Positions 19,328-28,950 of a DNA stretch of 64,000 bases are shown in pieces. The notes under the pieces were generated by a model that had not been told where the DNA came from, ran no database searches, and saw only the letters and a list, made by a program, of their open reading frames with translations. A program made the position numbers and the translations under genes. Every line of letters starts with the position of its first letter. Within the stretch, counting starts at the first letter, position 1. The stretch is from contig NZ_CP086136.1 in assembly GCF_017565645.3 (NCBI RefSeq), positions 868,001-932,000 of the forward strand, read 5' to 3'. Source of the stretch: Bradyrhizobium barranii subsp. barranii (GTDB taxonomy: Bacteria > Pseudomonadota > Alphaproteobacteria > Rhizobiales > Xanthobacteraceae).

Positions 19328-20314
19328 TCACGGCATCGCAAAGCGGAGCGTCTTGCCGCCGCTCGACATGTCCACCACGCCAAAACCCGTCGCCGCGAAT
19401 CCGCGCGCGCCGCAATCCGCCTGCTCGTTGGTCTCGAACTTGGTCTCGCGCGTGCAGAGCTGCCTGTCGCCGCCCCAGTTCAGCGGCTTGTCCTTCAGCT
19501 TGATGACGCGGTTGTCGGCATCGATGGCCTCCGCGAAGCTGAAAATCTGCTTCGGCTGCCCGATCACATCGGGGTGCAGGCACGTCTTGGGATCGATGCG
19601 ATACCAGCCGCGGCTGGTCACGGACTTGCCGTCGTCGGTGGCGACCGCCGCCATCACCTTGTGCGGCGTGTCGTTGCACCAGGTCAGGCCGGTTGCAGAA
19701 GGCGTCTGCACCGCATCGACCATGGTCTTGAAGAAGTTCGGCGACGACATGATGTCCGCCGCCAGTCCGCGGCTCTTCAGGAAGGCGGCCAGTGCTGCCT
19801 GCGTCTTCGGCCCGTCGACGCCGTCGATCGGCGCTGCGTCGTAGCCCGCGATCACCAGCAGCCGCTGGATGCCGGCGAGGCGGGCCTGCTCGTCGTCATA
19901 TTCGGAATCCTCGGCGAGATAGGCCGTGAAATTGCCGTCCGCGGCTTGCGTCGGCGTGATCTGGGTGAACGCGGCCTGGGTCTGGCCGCTGCGGCATTGC
20001 CGCGCAGCCGCGATGACGAAATTGTCTTGCGCCACGCACAGCATGTCGCTGCCGTTCTGCGGGATCGGCGAGGCGCCGTAGACGCCGAGCGCGCGGGCGT
20101 TGAGCAGGATGCGGTCGGCGGAGAGCGTGCCCTGCACCACGACGCGGCAGGTGGCGGGATCGATCCTGAACCAGCCGCGCGTCGCGGTCGCCGCCTTGTC
20201 GTCGATGCCGATCGCGGCCTCGACGACATAGGACATGCGGTTGCAGATTTTCAGGTCGGCCAGGGCGGGCGCGGCGGAGAAGACAAACGAAACGGCTGCG
20301 GCCGGAAGGGACAT
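19328..20314 (-). CDS. DUF1036 protein with peptidoglycan-binding-like insert
   Basis: A 328-residue exported protein. Two DUF1036-like units are visible. The first is LKICNRMSYVVEAAIGIDD with TRGWFRIDPATCRVVVQG. The second is LTWCNDTPHKVMAAVATDDG with SRGWYRIDPKTCLHPDV. Between them, near residues 150-200, IQRLLVIAGYDAAPIDGVDG with a following KTQAALAAFLKSRGL resembles a peptidoglycan-binding type 1 module. The signal peptide ends at APALA. ATG at 20314 gives a signal peptide without a positive start, so a nearby upstream TTG may be the true start. Function unknown. Confidence 0.8.
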   Translation of the reverse strand: MSLPAAAVSFVFSAAPALADLKICNRMSYVVEAAIGIDDKAATATRGWFRIDPATCRVVVQGTLSADRILLNARALGVYGASPIPQNGSDMLCVAQDNFVIAAARQCRSGQTQAAFTQITPTQAADGNFTAYLAEDSEYDDEQARLAGIQRLLVIAGYDAAPIDGVDGPKTQAALAAFLKSRGLAADIMSSPNFFKTMVDAVQTPSATGLTWCNDTPHKVMAAVATDDGKSVTSRGWYRIDPKTCLHPDVIGQPKQIFSFAEAIDADNRVIKLKDKPLNWGGDRQLCTRETKFETNEQADCGARGFAATGFGVVDMSSGGKTLRFAMP

Positions 20315-20362
20315 CAGGATACGTGTGAGGGTTGAGCGACGATGTCGCCGAGCCCTCAACTC

Positions 20363-20446
20363 GTCATGCCCGGCCTTGTGCCGGGCATCCACGTTCTTGG
20401 CGCGAGACGAGAGGTCGTGGATGGCCGGGACAAGCCCGGCCATGAC
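20363..20446. repeat. Palindromic interspersed repeat, family 1, copy c
   Basis: GTCATGCCCGGCCTTGTGCC at the left and GGACAAGCCCGGCCATGAC at the right. The inner ATCCACGTTCTTGG is shared with copies a and b. It lies between argB and the DUF1036 gene. Confidence 0.88.
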
Positions 20447-20469
20447 GGCTTGCTTTGGCCCGCTCATCA

Positions 20470-21357
20470 TCACTTATGGATCAGCGTTCCCGTGCCGGTG
20501 TTGGTGAAGAGCTCGAGCAGCACCGCGTGCTGCATCTTGCCGTCGATGATGACGACGCCCTCCACGCCCTGTTCGAGCGCGTAGATGCAGGTCTCGACCT
20601 TCGGAATCATGCCGCCGGAAATGGTCCCGTCGGCGATCAGTTTTCGCGCGTCCTTCACCGAAAGCTGCGGGATCAGCTTCTTCGACTTGTCGAGCACGCC
20701 CGGCACGTCGGTGAGCAGCAGCAGGCGCTTCGCCTTCAGCGCGCCGGCGACCGCGCCGGCAAAGGTGTCGGCGTTGACGTTGAGCGTCTGGCCGTCCTTG
20801 GAGGTCGCGAGCGGCGCCAGCACCGGGATCAGCTCGTAGCCGATCAGCTGGTTCAGCAGCGTGAGGTCGACCTTCTCGGGGTCGCCGACGAAGCCGAGAT
20901 CGATCGCCTTCTCGATGTTCGAACCCGGATCGACGATGGTGCGCGTCGTCTTCGACGCCTTCACCATGTTGGCGTCCTTGCCCGACAGCCCCACGGCCTT
21001 GCCGCCGGCTTCGTTGATGTAGCCGACGATCTGCTTGTTGACGGAGCCGGCCAGCACCATCTCGACGATCTCGATGGTCGCGGCATCGGTGATGCGCAGG
21101 CCTGCTGCGAACTCCGACTGGATGCCGAGGCGCTTGAGCATGGTCGCGATCTGCGGCCCGCCGCCATGCACCACCACCGGGTTGATCGCGGTCTGCTCCA
21201 GCAGCACGATGTCGCGGGCAAAGTTCTTCGCGGTCTCCTCGTCGCCCATGGCATGGCCGCCATATTTGATGACGATGGTTTCCTCGTCGTACTGCTGCAT
21301 GTGCGGCAGCGCTTCGGACAGGATGCGGGCCTGGTCGAGCGGGGAGATGTCGGTCAT
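20470..21357 (-). CDS. argB: Acetylglutamate kinase
   Basis: It phosphorylates N-acetylglutamate in arginine synthesis. The 295-residue protein shows the ATP-binding [12 protein letters not shown], the substrate loop [10 protein letters not shown], and the C-terminal [13 protein letters not shown] used ATG at 21357, where the protein begins [20 protein letters not shown] as expected. A much longer frame upstream is non-coding. Next to it are the minus-strand DUF423 and yihA genes, about 125 bases upstream. Confidence 0.97.
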   Translation of the reverse strand: MTDISPLDQARILSEALPHMQQYDEETIVIKYGGHAMGDEETAKNFARDIVLLEQTAINPVVVHGGGPQIATMLKRLGIQSEFAAGLRITDAATIEIVEMVLAGSVNKQIVGYINEAGGKAVGLSGKDANMVKASKTTRTIVDPGSNIEKAIDLGFVGDPEKVDLTLLNQLIGYELIPVLAPLATSKDGQTLNVNADTFAGAVAGALKAKRLLLLTDVPGVLDKSKKLIPQLSVKDARKLIADGTISGGMIPKVETCIYALEQGVEGVVIIDGKMQHAVLLELFTNTGTGTLIHK

Positions 21358-21482
21358 GAGGCGGATCTCGCTGGCGGGACTGTCGGTGCGCGTTCTATCC
21401 GATTGGCGGGCGCGGCGCAAAGTGTGACTGGCATGTAGCTCTCGTGTCCCGGACGCGGTGCGGCGCGTCCGGGGCACGAGAC

Positions 21483-21851
21483 CTACTTCCGCGCCACCAC
21501 CGCCGCGAGCGTCACCGCCAGCCAGCTCAGGATCATCACCGTTCCACCCGTGGGCGCGGCATACGGAAACAGCGAGTGCCCCGCATATTGCCGCAAGGTG
21601 AGATCGCCCGCGAACAGCGCGGCGCCGATCACGAAGCCGAACGCCGCGACGAGGCCAATTCCGCCGTGCAGAAGGCCGCGCGCGAGCAGGGCGACGCCCG
21701 CGAGTATGGCAGTTGCGTGAAACAGCAGCATGGCGCTGGCGGAGGCGAGCCGGCTGGCGTCGGCGCCGTGGGCGGAGGCGGCGGCCAGCGCGACGCCGGC
21801 GGCGCCCATCAAACCGGCAAGCCCAATCAGCAGGCGGAACGCGAGCGTCAC
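21483..21851 (-). CDS. DUF423 family membrane protein
   Basis: A 122-residue protein with four hydrophobic segments (about residues 5-25, 38-58, 65-82 and 98-118). The family features are [14 protein letters not shown] near the start, and [19 protein letters not shown] with [14 protein letters not shown] near the end. Function unknown. Its start overlaps the yihA stop by 4 bases. Confidence 0.9.
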   Translation of the reverse strand: MTLAFRLLIGLAGLMGAAGVALAAASAHGADASRLASASAMLLFHATAILAGVALLARGLLHGGIGLVAAFGFVIGAALFAGDLTLRQYAGHSLFPYAAPTGGTVMILSWLAVTLAAVVARK

Positions 21852-22501
21852 GAGGTTCGCTCTTCCAGCAGCTTCGCCATCGCGGCGCGCAGTTCGGCCA
21901 TGCCGGTCGAGCTCCGTGACGAGGTCGCGAGCACGTTCGGAAACGCCGCCGGATGTTTTGCCAGCGCGGCCTCGGTCTCGGTGATGCGGGACTCAAGCTC
22001 GGACGCCTTCACCTGGTCGGCCTTGGTCAGCACGATCTGGTAGCTCACCGCGGAACGGTCGAGCGTCCCCAGGATTTCGAGATCGACGTCCTTGAGGCCA
22101 TGCCGCGCGTCGATCAGCACGTAGACGCGCGCGAGCGAGGCGCGCCCCAGCAGGAATTTGTGGATCAGCTCGGTCCAGGACGCGACTTGCGTCTTCGGCG
22201 CCTTGGCGTAGCCGTAGCCGGGCATGTCGACGAGGCGCAGGTCCTTCTTGCCGGGGACCTCGAAGAAGATCAGTTCCTGGGTGCGGCCCGGCGTATGCGA
22301 GGTGCGCGCAAGCGCGTTGCGGCCGGTCAGCGCGTTGATCAGGCTGGACTTGCCGACATTGGAGCGGCCGGCAAAGGCGATCTCCAGCCCGTCCATCGGC
22401 GGCAGCGTCGCAATCGAGGGCGAGGCCCAGATGAACTGCCAGTCGCGGGTGAACAGCTTTCGCCCGGTCTCGATCAGCTTCGCATCTTTGTCGTCGGTCA
22501 T
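21848..22501 (-). CDS. engB: Ribosome biogenesis GTP-binding protein YihA/EngB
   Basis: A 217-residue essential-type GTPase involved in large ribosomal subunit assembly. G1 is [12 protein letters not shown]. The switch threonine lies in [14 protein letters not shown]3 is [11 protein letters not shown]4 is TKAD. The N-terminal [20 protein letters not shown] is characteristic of alphaproteobacterial members. It follows yidC across a palindromic repeat and overlaps the DUF423 gene by 4 bases. Confidence 0.96.
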   Translation of the reverse strand: MTDDKDAKLIETGRKLFTRDWQFIWASPSIATLPPMDGLEIAFAGRSNVGKSSLINALTGRNALARTSHTPGRTQELIFFEVPGKKDLRLVDMPGYGYAKAPKTQVASWTELIHKFLLGRASLARVYVLIDARHGLKDVDLEILGTLDRSAVSYQIVLTKADQVKASELESRITETEAALAKHPAAFPNVLATSSRSSTGMAELRAAMAKLLEERTS

Positions 22502-22519
22502 GCGAAGATCTCACCTCTC

Positions 22520-22606
22520 GTCATGGCCGGGCTTGTCCCGGCCATCCACGTCTGTCCACACGGTACCCTCCAAAACGTGGATGCCCGGGACAAGCCCGGG
22601 CATGAC
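22520..22606. repeat. Palindromic interspersed repeat, family 1, copy d (inverted)
   Basis: GTCATGGCCGGGCTTGTCCC at the left and CCGGGACAAGCCCGGGCATGAC at the right. Relative to copies a-c the CATGGCC and CATGCCC ends are swapped, so this copy is in the opposite orientation. It lies between yihA and yidC. Confidence 0.88.
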
Positions 22607-22640
22607 GATGTGGAGGCATTTGCGCCCAACAATGACGGCG

Positions 22641-24485
22641 CTACGTCGCCTTCTTCGCGAACGTCGCCTTGAGATTGTCGAACAGCTCCACCTTCACGCC
22701 GTTGCGGCGCATGATGAAGCTCTGCTGGAGCACCGAGAGCGTGTTGTTCCAGGCCCAGTAGATCACGAGACCGGCCGGGAAGCCCGCCAGCATGAAGGTG
22801 AAGATCAGCGGCATCCAGTTGAAGATCAGCTGCTGGGTCGGATCCGGCGGCGTCGGGTTCAGCTTCATCTGGAACCACATCGTGATGCCCATGATGATCG
22901 GCCAGATGCCGAGCGCGAGGTAGTGGCCGAACACCGGAATCGTCGTCGGATCGAACGGGATCAGGCCGAACAAGGTGAACAGATTGGTCGGATCCGGCGC
23001 GGAGAGATCCTTGATCCAGCCGAAGAACGGCGCGTGCCGCATCTCGATGGTGACGAACAGCACCTTGTAGAGCGAGAAGAACACCGGGATCTGGATCACC
23101 ACGGGAAGACAGCCGGCGACCGGATTGATCTTCTCCTTGCGGTAGATCTCCATCATCTCCTGCTGCTGCTTCACCTTGTCGTCGGGAAAACGCTCCTTCA
23201 GCGCCTGAAGCTGCGGCTGGACCGACTTCATCTTCGCCATCGAGGCGTAGGACTTGTTGGCCAGCGGGAAGAACAGCAGCTTGACGATCACGGTGACGAG
23301 CAGGATCGAGATGCCGAAATTGCCGAAGAAGCGGTAGAAGAAGTCGAGGCCGAGGAACATCGGCTTGGTGATGAAGTAGAACCAGCCCCAGTCGATCAAC
23401 AGATCGAAATGGTTGAGGCCGAGCTCCTTGTTGTAGCCGCCGAGGCCGGCGAACGGGAACACGCCGACGACGCCGGCTTCCTTGGCACCGGCGAACAGCC
23501 GCGCGTTCGCAGTCGCAGTGCCGCCGATCGCGACGGTGACGGGGTCGAGCAGATAATCGGTCTGGTAGGTGTGAACGTTGCCGACCGGGTTTGACGAGAA
23601 ACGCGCCTGGAGTTGCGCACTGGTGTCCGGCAGCAGCGCCGAAGCCCAGTACTTGTCGGTGATGCCGAGCCAGCCGTTGGTGGCCTTGAAGTTCACCGCC
23701 TTGGCTTCGTCGATCTTCTTGTAGGCGTATTCCTGCAAGCCATCGAGATAGCCGATTAGGCCTTCATGCAGGATGTAATAGCCGGAGACCTGCGGCGTGC
23801 CGTGGCGCGAGATCAGCGCGAACGGGTAGAGCGTAACAGGCGCGTTGCCGACATTGCTCACCTCGTCCTTGAGCGTGAAGAGATAATGGTCGTCGACCGC
23901 GATGGTGCGGCGGAAGGTGAGGCCCTCGCCATTGTCCCACTTCAGCACCACCGGCGTCGTCGGCGTCAGGCTGCCGCTGCCGTCCTGCTGCCAGAGGGTC
24001 TGGGCGTCCGGCAGCTTGGCCGTCACGCCCGTCGCCGGCACCCAGCCGAACTCGGCGTAATAGGGTTCTGCGGTGCCCGAGGGCGAATAGAGCACGATCG
24101 GCGGCGACTTCGGGTCGACCGTCTCGCGGTATTGCACCAGCGCAATGTCGTCGATGCGGCCGCCCTTCAGCGAGATGCTGCCGGCAATCCGCGGCGTGTC
24201 GATCTTCACGCGCGGGCTGGCTGCAATCGCGCTTTCGCGGGAAACGACCGGCTGGGCCTGGTTCGCGGCCGGTGTTGCCGGCTGGGCCGCGCTGCCGGGC
24301 TGCGGCGCGGCGCCCGGCGTTGCGGAGGCCGTCGGCTGCGGCGTGTTCTTCTGGAACTCGGCCTGCGCCTGCTGCTGGGCGCGCTGCTTCTCCATCGCCG
24401 GCACATTGTAGAAATATTGCCAGGCGATCAGGACGAGGCCCGACAGAATGACGGCGAGGATGGTATTGCGATTGTCGGTCATCAC
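22641..24485 (-). CDS. yidC: Membrane protein insertase YidC
   Basis: It inserts and folds inner-membrane proteins, alone or with Sec. The 614-residue Gram-negative form has an N-terminal anchor (ILAVILSGLVLIAWQYFYNV) and an Ala/Gln/Pro-rich linker at residues 35-75. A periplasmic beta domain runs to about 370. The conserved five-helix core from about 380 includes ISILLVTVIVKLLFFPLANK, NPVAGCLPVVIQIPVFFSLY and a basic C-terminus. It follows rnpA by 13 bases with no yidD between. Confidence 0.97.
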   Translation of the reverse strand: MMTDNRNTILAVILSGLVLIAWQYFYNVPAMEKQRAQQQAQAEFQKNTPQPTASATPGAAPQPGSAAQPATPAANQAQPVVSRESAIAASPRVKIDTPRIAGSISLKGGRIDDIALVQYRETVDPKSPPIVLYSPSGTAEPYYAEFGWVPATGVTAKLPDAQTLWQQDGSGSLTPTTPVVLKWDNGEGLTFRRTIAVDDHYLFTLKDEVSNVGNAPVTLYPFALISRHGTPQVSGYYILHEGLIGYLDGLQEYAYKKIDEAKAVNFKATNGWLGITDKYWASALLPDTSAQLQARFSSNPVGNVHTYQTDYLLDPVTVAIGGTATANARLFAGAKEAGVVGVFPFAGLGGYNKELGLNHFDLLIDWGWFYFITKPMFLGLDFFYRFFGNFGISILLVTVIVKLLFFPLANKSYASMAKMKSVQPQLQALKERFPDDKVKQQQEMMEIYRKEKINPVAGCLPVVIQIPVFFSLYKVLFVTIEMRHAPFFGWIKDLSAPDPTNLFTLFGLIPFDPTTIPVFGHYLALGIWPIIMGITMWFQMKLNPTPPDPTQQLIFNWMPLIFTFMLAGFPAGLVIYWAWNNTLSVLQQSFIMRRNGVKVELFDNLKATFAKKAT

Positions 24486-24498
24486 TATTGTCTCGTCA

Positions 24499-24900
24499 TC
24501 AATCCGGTTTGCGGCTGGTCGCAGGAGCGGGGCCGGGCCTTGAGCCGTCGGTTCTTGAGCCGCGTCCCTTGTGCGTATGCCGCGCAGGCTTCGTGAACGC
24601 TATGCGCAGATCGTCGAGCATGGTGGCGAAGTCGCGCGAGAGCGCGTCCCTTCGGCCGACCAGTACATAGTCATGATGGGGCTGCATCGACACCGGGTCG
24701 AGCCGCTTCACCAATTCGCGAAGCCGGCGCCGGATGCGATTGCGCTGGGGGGCGTTGCCGTTCTTTTTGGTAACGGTGAAGCCGATCCGGATCGGGCCGC
24801 TGTCGTCGCGGCGGCGGCTTTGCAGGACGAACGCGGGACTATTCGCCCGCGCGCCATTGGCAACGGCGAGGAAATCCGCTCGCTGCCTCAGCCGATCCAT
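24499..24900 (-). CDS. rnpA: Ribonuclease P protein component
   Basis: The protein cofactor of RNase P, which trims tRNA 5' ends. The 133-residue protein shows the family core IRIGFTVTKKNGNAPQRNRI with following RRRLRELV (the RNR motif) after ALQ-type FVLQSRRR. The C-terminal 25 residues are rich in Arg, Gly and Pro. It lies in the conserved rpmH-rnpA-yidC order, 28 bases after rpmH. Confidence 0.95.
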   Translation of the reverse strand: MDRLRQRADFLAVANGARANSPAFVLQSRRRDDSGPIRIGFTVTKKNGNAPQRNRIRRRLRELVKRLDPVSMQPHHDYVLVGRRDALSRDFATMLDDLRIAFTKPARHTHKGRGSRTDGSRPGPAPATSRKPD

Positions 24901-24928
24901 GATGAAATCCCAAAAATGGGGGTCCGGC

Positions 24929-25063
24929 TCAGGCGCTCAGACGCTTGCGGCCGCGGGCGCGGCGGGCGGCGAGAACCTTGCGGCCGCCGGCAGTGGCGAG
25001 ACGGGCACGGAAGCCGTGACGGCGCTTGCGCACCAGTTTGCTGGGTTGATAAGTCCGCTTCAC
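24929..25063 (-). CDS. rpmH: 50S ribosomal protein L34 (GTG start)
   Basis: A 44-residue, highly basic ribosomal protein of normal length, reading [20 protein letters not shown] then [20 protein letters not shown]. The start codon is GTG at 25063 (CAC on the plus strand), fixed by the family N-terminus. A longer in-frame extension to 25267 is not coding. It begins the rpmH-rnpA-yidC operon. Confidence 0.97.
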   Translation of the reverse strand: MKRTYQPSKLVRKRRHGFRARLATAGGRKVLAARRARGRKRLSA

Positions 25064-25425
25064 GGGTTTTTCTCCGCTGACCGGGCAATTTGCCTGTAGA
25101 ATTGATGATAAAGTCCGGAAGATGCGGCCCAAAACGGGCCCTTTTCGGCCCCAAGAGAGCCGCTCCCGGCGTGCGCACCGGGTCATCGCGGACAATTTGC
25201 GCGGCTTATATGCGAGCGTCTTCTTTTCGTCAACGTCGCAAGAGCGCGCTGTTCCGGTGAATATCACTGTTTGTGCGGGGTTTTTAACCCTTGAGGTGGC
25301 GACTCGCGATATCAGAGCTTACATCCCACCTTGAGAGATTAGCGATCCGTAATTTGACCGGCCCCCGGCCGGGTCGCATCCTTCATCAGCCAGGCTCTAT
25401 TACAAAGCCAACAGGGGCGAACTTC

Positions 25426-26925
25426 GTGGCAGCGACAGACCTCCAGCCGGTCCATGATACGGATCAGCCGGGCCAGCCGGCGATGCGGCCGCGTGGGCCC
25501 AGCGGGCTCGGGCTATCCGGCAAGCTGCTGCTGCTCACCGTCCCCCTGGTGATGATTGGCGCTGTCCTGCTCTACGTGCCCGCCATCGCCAACTTCTGGG
25601 TCAACCGGCTCAATGACCGCGTCGCGGCGGCTAACACCGCCGCGCTGGTGCTCGACGCCGCCCCGCTCGGCATGGTCCCCGACTCGCTGTCGCGCGAGAT
25701 CCTGAAAAGCATCAATGCGCGTGCCGTCGCCATCAAGATGGGGCAGCAGCGACGGCTGCTCGCCAGCGACAACCTTCCCACGGCCATCGAGCATGACATC
25801 GACCTGCGCGACATGACGGTGTGGGAGGCGATCACCGGCTCGTTCCGGATGATGCTGGAGACCGGCAACCAGGCCATCCGCATCGTCGGGCCCGGCGTCG
25901 GCAACGCCCAGTTCATCGAGATCGTGACCGATGAGCTGCCGCTGCGGCAGCAGATGTATCGCTTCTCCCGCAACGTCGTGGTGGTCGCGCTGATCATCGC
26001 GGTGCTGACCGCGGGCCTCGTCTATCTCGTGCTGCATTATCTCTTCGTGCGCCCGATGCGGCGGCTGACCGCGAGCCTGGCCGGCTTCCACGAAAACCCC
26101 GAAAGCTCGGCGCGGATCATCGTGCCGAGCCAGCGCAGCGATGAAATAGGCGTCGCCGAGCGCGAATTGTCGGACATGCAGCGCGATCTGATGTCGATGC
26201 TGCACCAGAAGAGCCGGCTCGCCGCCCTCGGCCTCGCCGTCTCCAAGATCAACCACGATCTGCGCAATCTGCTCGCGTCGGCCCAGCTTCTGTCCGATCA
26301 GCTCGCCAGCGTGCCCGATCCGCGGGTGCAGCGTTTTGCGCCGAAGCTGGTGCGCTCGCTCGAGCGCGCCATCGCCTTCTGCCAGTCGACGCTGTCCTAC
26401 GGCGGCGCCCAGGAAGCGGCTCCCGACCGCCGCATGATCATGATCGAGCCTGTGGTGCTGGAGGTGCGCGAAACCGCGGGCCTCGCCAGCGACGCCTCGA
26501 TCGCCTGGGTCGCCGCGATCGAGCGCGGGCTTGCGGTCGATGCCGATCCCGACCAGCTCTTCCGCGTGCTGCTCAACCTCGTCCGCAACGCCGCCCAGGC
26601 GCTGGAAAGCCATTCGTCGGGCGACGGCGGCGCCCAGCAGATCCGGATCACGGGAAAGCGCGAAGGTGCCGTCGCCATCCTGGAGGTCTCCGACACCGGC
26701 CCCGGCGTCCCGCAGAAGACCCGGGACCATCTGTTCGAGGCGTTCCAGACCTCCGGCCGCCCCGGCGGCAGCGGGCTTGGCTTGGCGATCGCCGCCGAGC
26801 TGGTCCGTGCCCATGGCGGCGAGATCCATCTGGTCGAGGGCACCATCGGCGCCACCTTCCGGATCGTCATCCCCGACCGCCCCGTGGAACTCCTCTCCAT
26901 CCGCAACGAGCGGCAGAGGGCGTAG
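25426..26925 (+). CDS. Membrane sensor histidine kinase (orphan)
   Basis: A two-component sensor of about 499 residues. Two membrane helices (near residues 28-52 and 185-210) flank a periplasmic loop. A HAMP linker (LFVRPMRRLTASLAGFHENP) follows. The H-box is VSKINHDLRNLLASAQLL, the N-box LLNLVRNAAQAL, and the G-boxes SDTGPGVP and GGSGLGLAIAAELV. I chose GTG at 25426, preceded by AGGGGCG. The first ATG that keeps all domains is at 25486. No response regulator gene is adjacent, so its partner and signal are unknown. Confidence 0.88.
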   Translation: MAATDLQPVHDTDQPGQPAMRPRGPSGLGLSGKLLLLTVPLVMIGAVLLYVPAIANFWVNRLNDRVAAANTAALVLDAAPLGMVPDSLSREILKSINARAVAIKMGQQRRLLASDNLPTAIEHDIDLRDMTVWEAITGSFRMMLETGNQAIRIVGPGVGNAQFIEIVTDELPLRQQMYRFSRNVVVVALIIAVLTAGLVYLVLHYLFVRPMRRLTASLAGFHENPESSARIIVPSQRSDEIGVAERELSDMQRDLMSMLHQKSRLAALGLAVSKINHDLRNLLASAQLLSDQLASVPDPRVQRFAPKLVRSLERAIAFCQSTLSYGGAQEAAPDRRMIMIEPVVLEVRETAGLASDASIAWVAAIERGLAVDADPDQLFRVLLNLVRNAAQALESHSSGDGGAQQIRITGKREGAVAILEVSDTGPGVPQKTRDHLFEAFQTSGRPGGSGLGLAIAAELVRAHGGEIHLVEGTIGATFRIVIPDRPVELLSIRNERQRA

Positions 26926-27088
26926 TCGGCCAGCGACCCACCCGGGAAATCGTCACCTCTCTGTAAAATCTCCCCCTCCCGGACCTTGCCAATCGAGGCA
27001 AGAGCGGTTAGTCAGAGCGCTCTTTCGCACCCCTCCGGCGCTGTCCGGAGGCTGCCTGCGGGCCCAGCCCGCACTGTTTGCGAAAAAC

Positions 27089-27165
27089 GCGCCCGTAGCT
27101 CAGCTGGATAGAGCATCAGACTACGAATCTGAGGGTCGGACGTTCGAATCGTTCCGGGCGCGCCA
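27089..27165 (+). tRNA. tRNA-Arg (anticodon ACG)
   Basis: A 77-base cloverleaf with acceptor GCGCCCG pairing CGGGCGC, D-arm AGCTCAGCTGGATAGAGC, anticodon ACG at 27123-27125, T-loop GTTCGAATC and an encoded 3' CCA at 27163-27165. The ACG tRNA-Arg reads CGN codons after A34 is deaminated to inosine. No integrase or repeated attachment sequence is visible next to it. Confidence 0.97.
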
Positions 27166-27464
27166 TTCCGCTACAAAACTGGGCACTCCAAAACCTCCCA
27201 TTTCTGCGCCGGGCGAGATCATCGCGCCGCTGCTCATGTTCGTCACCGCGTAAGCCTGGAGCTGGTGACGGCCTTTCCGGCCGGCCTCGGCGGAGCGAAA
27301 AATCGCGTGGCATCGCCGAATGTGCGGCCGATGCGCTTGGTCGGCCGCAGCATCATGGCACCATGGCGAAGCAGTCGTGCCCATCTTTATCGGCCGTGTG
27401 GCGCCGGTTAGATTGAGGACTCGCCAGAGACGCCGGGACATGTCGGTGAATATGGAGATGACCC

Positions 27465-28247
27465 ATGAAGCTCGCGCATGACGGAATCCAGCTGTCCTCC
27501 GACATTGCCGGCGCGGGACCGCTTCAATTCCTGTTCGTCCATGGCCTCGGCGGGGATCGCACGCATTTTGCGCCGCAGATGGAGTATTTCGCCCGTCAAG
27601 GTCGGGCATTGAATGCCGAGCTGCGGGGGCATGGTGAGAGCGACAAGCCGCAACAGGCGTATTCGATCGAAGGCTTCGCCGATGATCTCGTCTTTCTGTG
27701 CAACCGACAGCAGATCACAAAGCCGATCATCGTGGGTCAAAGCATGGGTGGTAACATGGCGCTCGAAATCGCCGCCCGCTATCCGGACTTTCCTGCAGGC
27801 CTGGTGCTGCTCGACTCAGGGGTGCTCTTCCCTGCCTCGGCAGGGACGGTGTTCGCCGGGTATCTGGAGGGCTTAAGGGGCGCGAATTTTGCGGACGAGG
27901 TACGGAAAATCGTAGCGGACTCCTGTCTGCCGACCGACCGATGCCGCGCCCATGTTGAACAGACCTTTCTGGCGACGCCACAGCACGTGCTGGTGTCCAC
28001 GTTCAAAAGTCTGTTTCCCTGGGATGTGCATCGGGCGCGTGAATGCGCCCAAGCGTGCCGGGTCCCGGTGCTCTACATCGAAGCGGCCCATCGGCTCGCG
28101 GATCTGGATCGTTTTGCGGAGCTGTGCGCGCAGCTGGTCACGGCCAAGGCCGTCGGCTCCGGACATTTCCTGTCGCTGGAGGTGCCGGAGCAGATCAACC
28201 CGATGATTGACCGGTTTATCTCGCTCTACGTGCGAAGACCCGGGTAA
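27465..28247 (+). CDS. Alpha/beta hydrolase
   Basis: A 260-residue cytoplasmic alpha/beta-hydrolase fold protein. The oxyanion loop is FVHGLGGDRTHF. The nucleophile serine is in GQSMGGNMALEIA. The conserved LDSGVLF follows. The catalytic histidine is in GSGHFLSLEVPEQINPMI. The GRALNAELRGHGESDKP segment is typical of esterase/haloperoxidase-like members. The substrate is unknown. It stands alone between the tRNA and a small exported protein. Confidence 0.85.
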   Translation: MKLAHDGIQLSSDIAGAGPLQFLFVHGLGGDRTHFAPQMEYFARQGRALNAELRGHGESDKPQQAYSIEGFADDLVFLCNRQQITKPIIVGQSMGGNMALEIAARYPDFPAGLVLLDSGVLFPASAGTVFAGYLEGLRGANFADEVRKIVADSCLPTDRCRAHVEQTFLATPQHVLVSTFKSLFPWDVHRARECAQACRVPVLYIEAAHRLADLDRFAELCAQLVTAKAVGSGHFLSLEVPEQINPMIDRFISLYVRRPG

Positions 28248-28414
28248 GCTTCGTCATCGGCCGTGACGCGCCGCGACCGGCGTCCGTCGGGAAGCCACAA
28301 TGCGCTGCCGGGCAAGGACGAAACCCTTTGCAGGCCGGGTGAAGCCGGCCGGAAACAAACCAGGCCTAACTTTCCCCGAGCTTTCCCGTCCAACCCGATT
28401 CAAGGGAGGATTTT

Positions 28415-28813
28415 ATGAAAGCAGCGCTCTTGGTCCTGTCGCTTCTTGGCCAGCCCACGATTCCGATTTCAGACCGTGTGCCCATCTTCAATGTGGAAGC
28501 CCTTTGCCGGGACGTTTCGGCCGACGACAAGGCCTCAGGGCTCACCCTGGCGCAGGACGCCGGCGAGTGCGTGCGTGACGAGACAATTGCGCAGCAACAG
28601 CTGAGCTCGACCTGGCTGACTGTTCCGGGCCCCGCGCGCGATAGTTGCGAAGGCGAGGCTGCGGCAGGGGGAATAGAAAGCTATGTCGATCTGCTCACCT
28701 GCCTGCAGATGGCAGGCTGGGCGAATCCGACTCCGCCGCCGAAGCCCCCGCTCAGGGGAGCGAGCAAGATGCGGAACGCCAAGAATGAGCTGCGGAACGA
28801 ATTGAAGAATTAG
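28415..28813 (+). CDS. Small exported protein of unknown function
   Basis: 132 residues, starting MKAALLVLSLLGQPTIPISD, a weak signal peptide. Three later cysteines (ALCRDVSADD, AGECVRDE, LTCLQMAGW) may form disulfides. The SYVDLLTCLQMA block is, to my knowledge, shared by small hypothetical proteins in Bradyrhizobium. The C-terminus is charged (KMRNAKNELRNELKN). A good Shine-Dalgarno (AAGGGAGG) precedes the ATG. No function can be assigned. Confidence 0.65.
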   Translation: MKAALLVLSLLGQPTIPISDRVPIFNVEALCRDVSADDKASGLTLAQDAGECVRDETIAQQQLSSTWLTVPGPARDSCEGEAAAGGIESYVDLLTCLQMAGWANPTPPPKPPLRGASKMRNAKNELRNELKN

Positions 28814-28950
28814 CTGCGCAGGTGACAATGGGGACGAGAAGACGGCGGAGCAGCTTCTTGGCAGGTCGCGTATCATAGCGTGCGCGTTCGCCGGCAGCGG
28901 GGTCCTGCGAGCGATGCGACGAAGTTCCGGGCGCCGGGTGGCGGTCGCCA

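Noticed and set aside
27089..27464. Possible integration site at the tRNA-Arg gene
   Set aside because: No integrase, no direct repeat of the tRNA 3' end and no change of gene content next to it.
27121..27609. Minus-strand frame ending ARNDSNVRPSDS
   Set aside because: That ending is the well-known chance translation of a tRNA antisense strand. It overlaps tRNA-Arg and the hydrolase gene.
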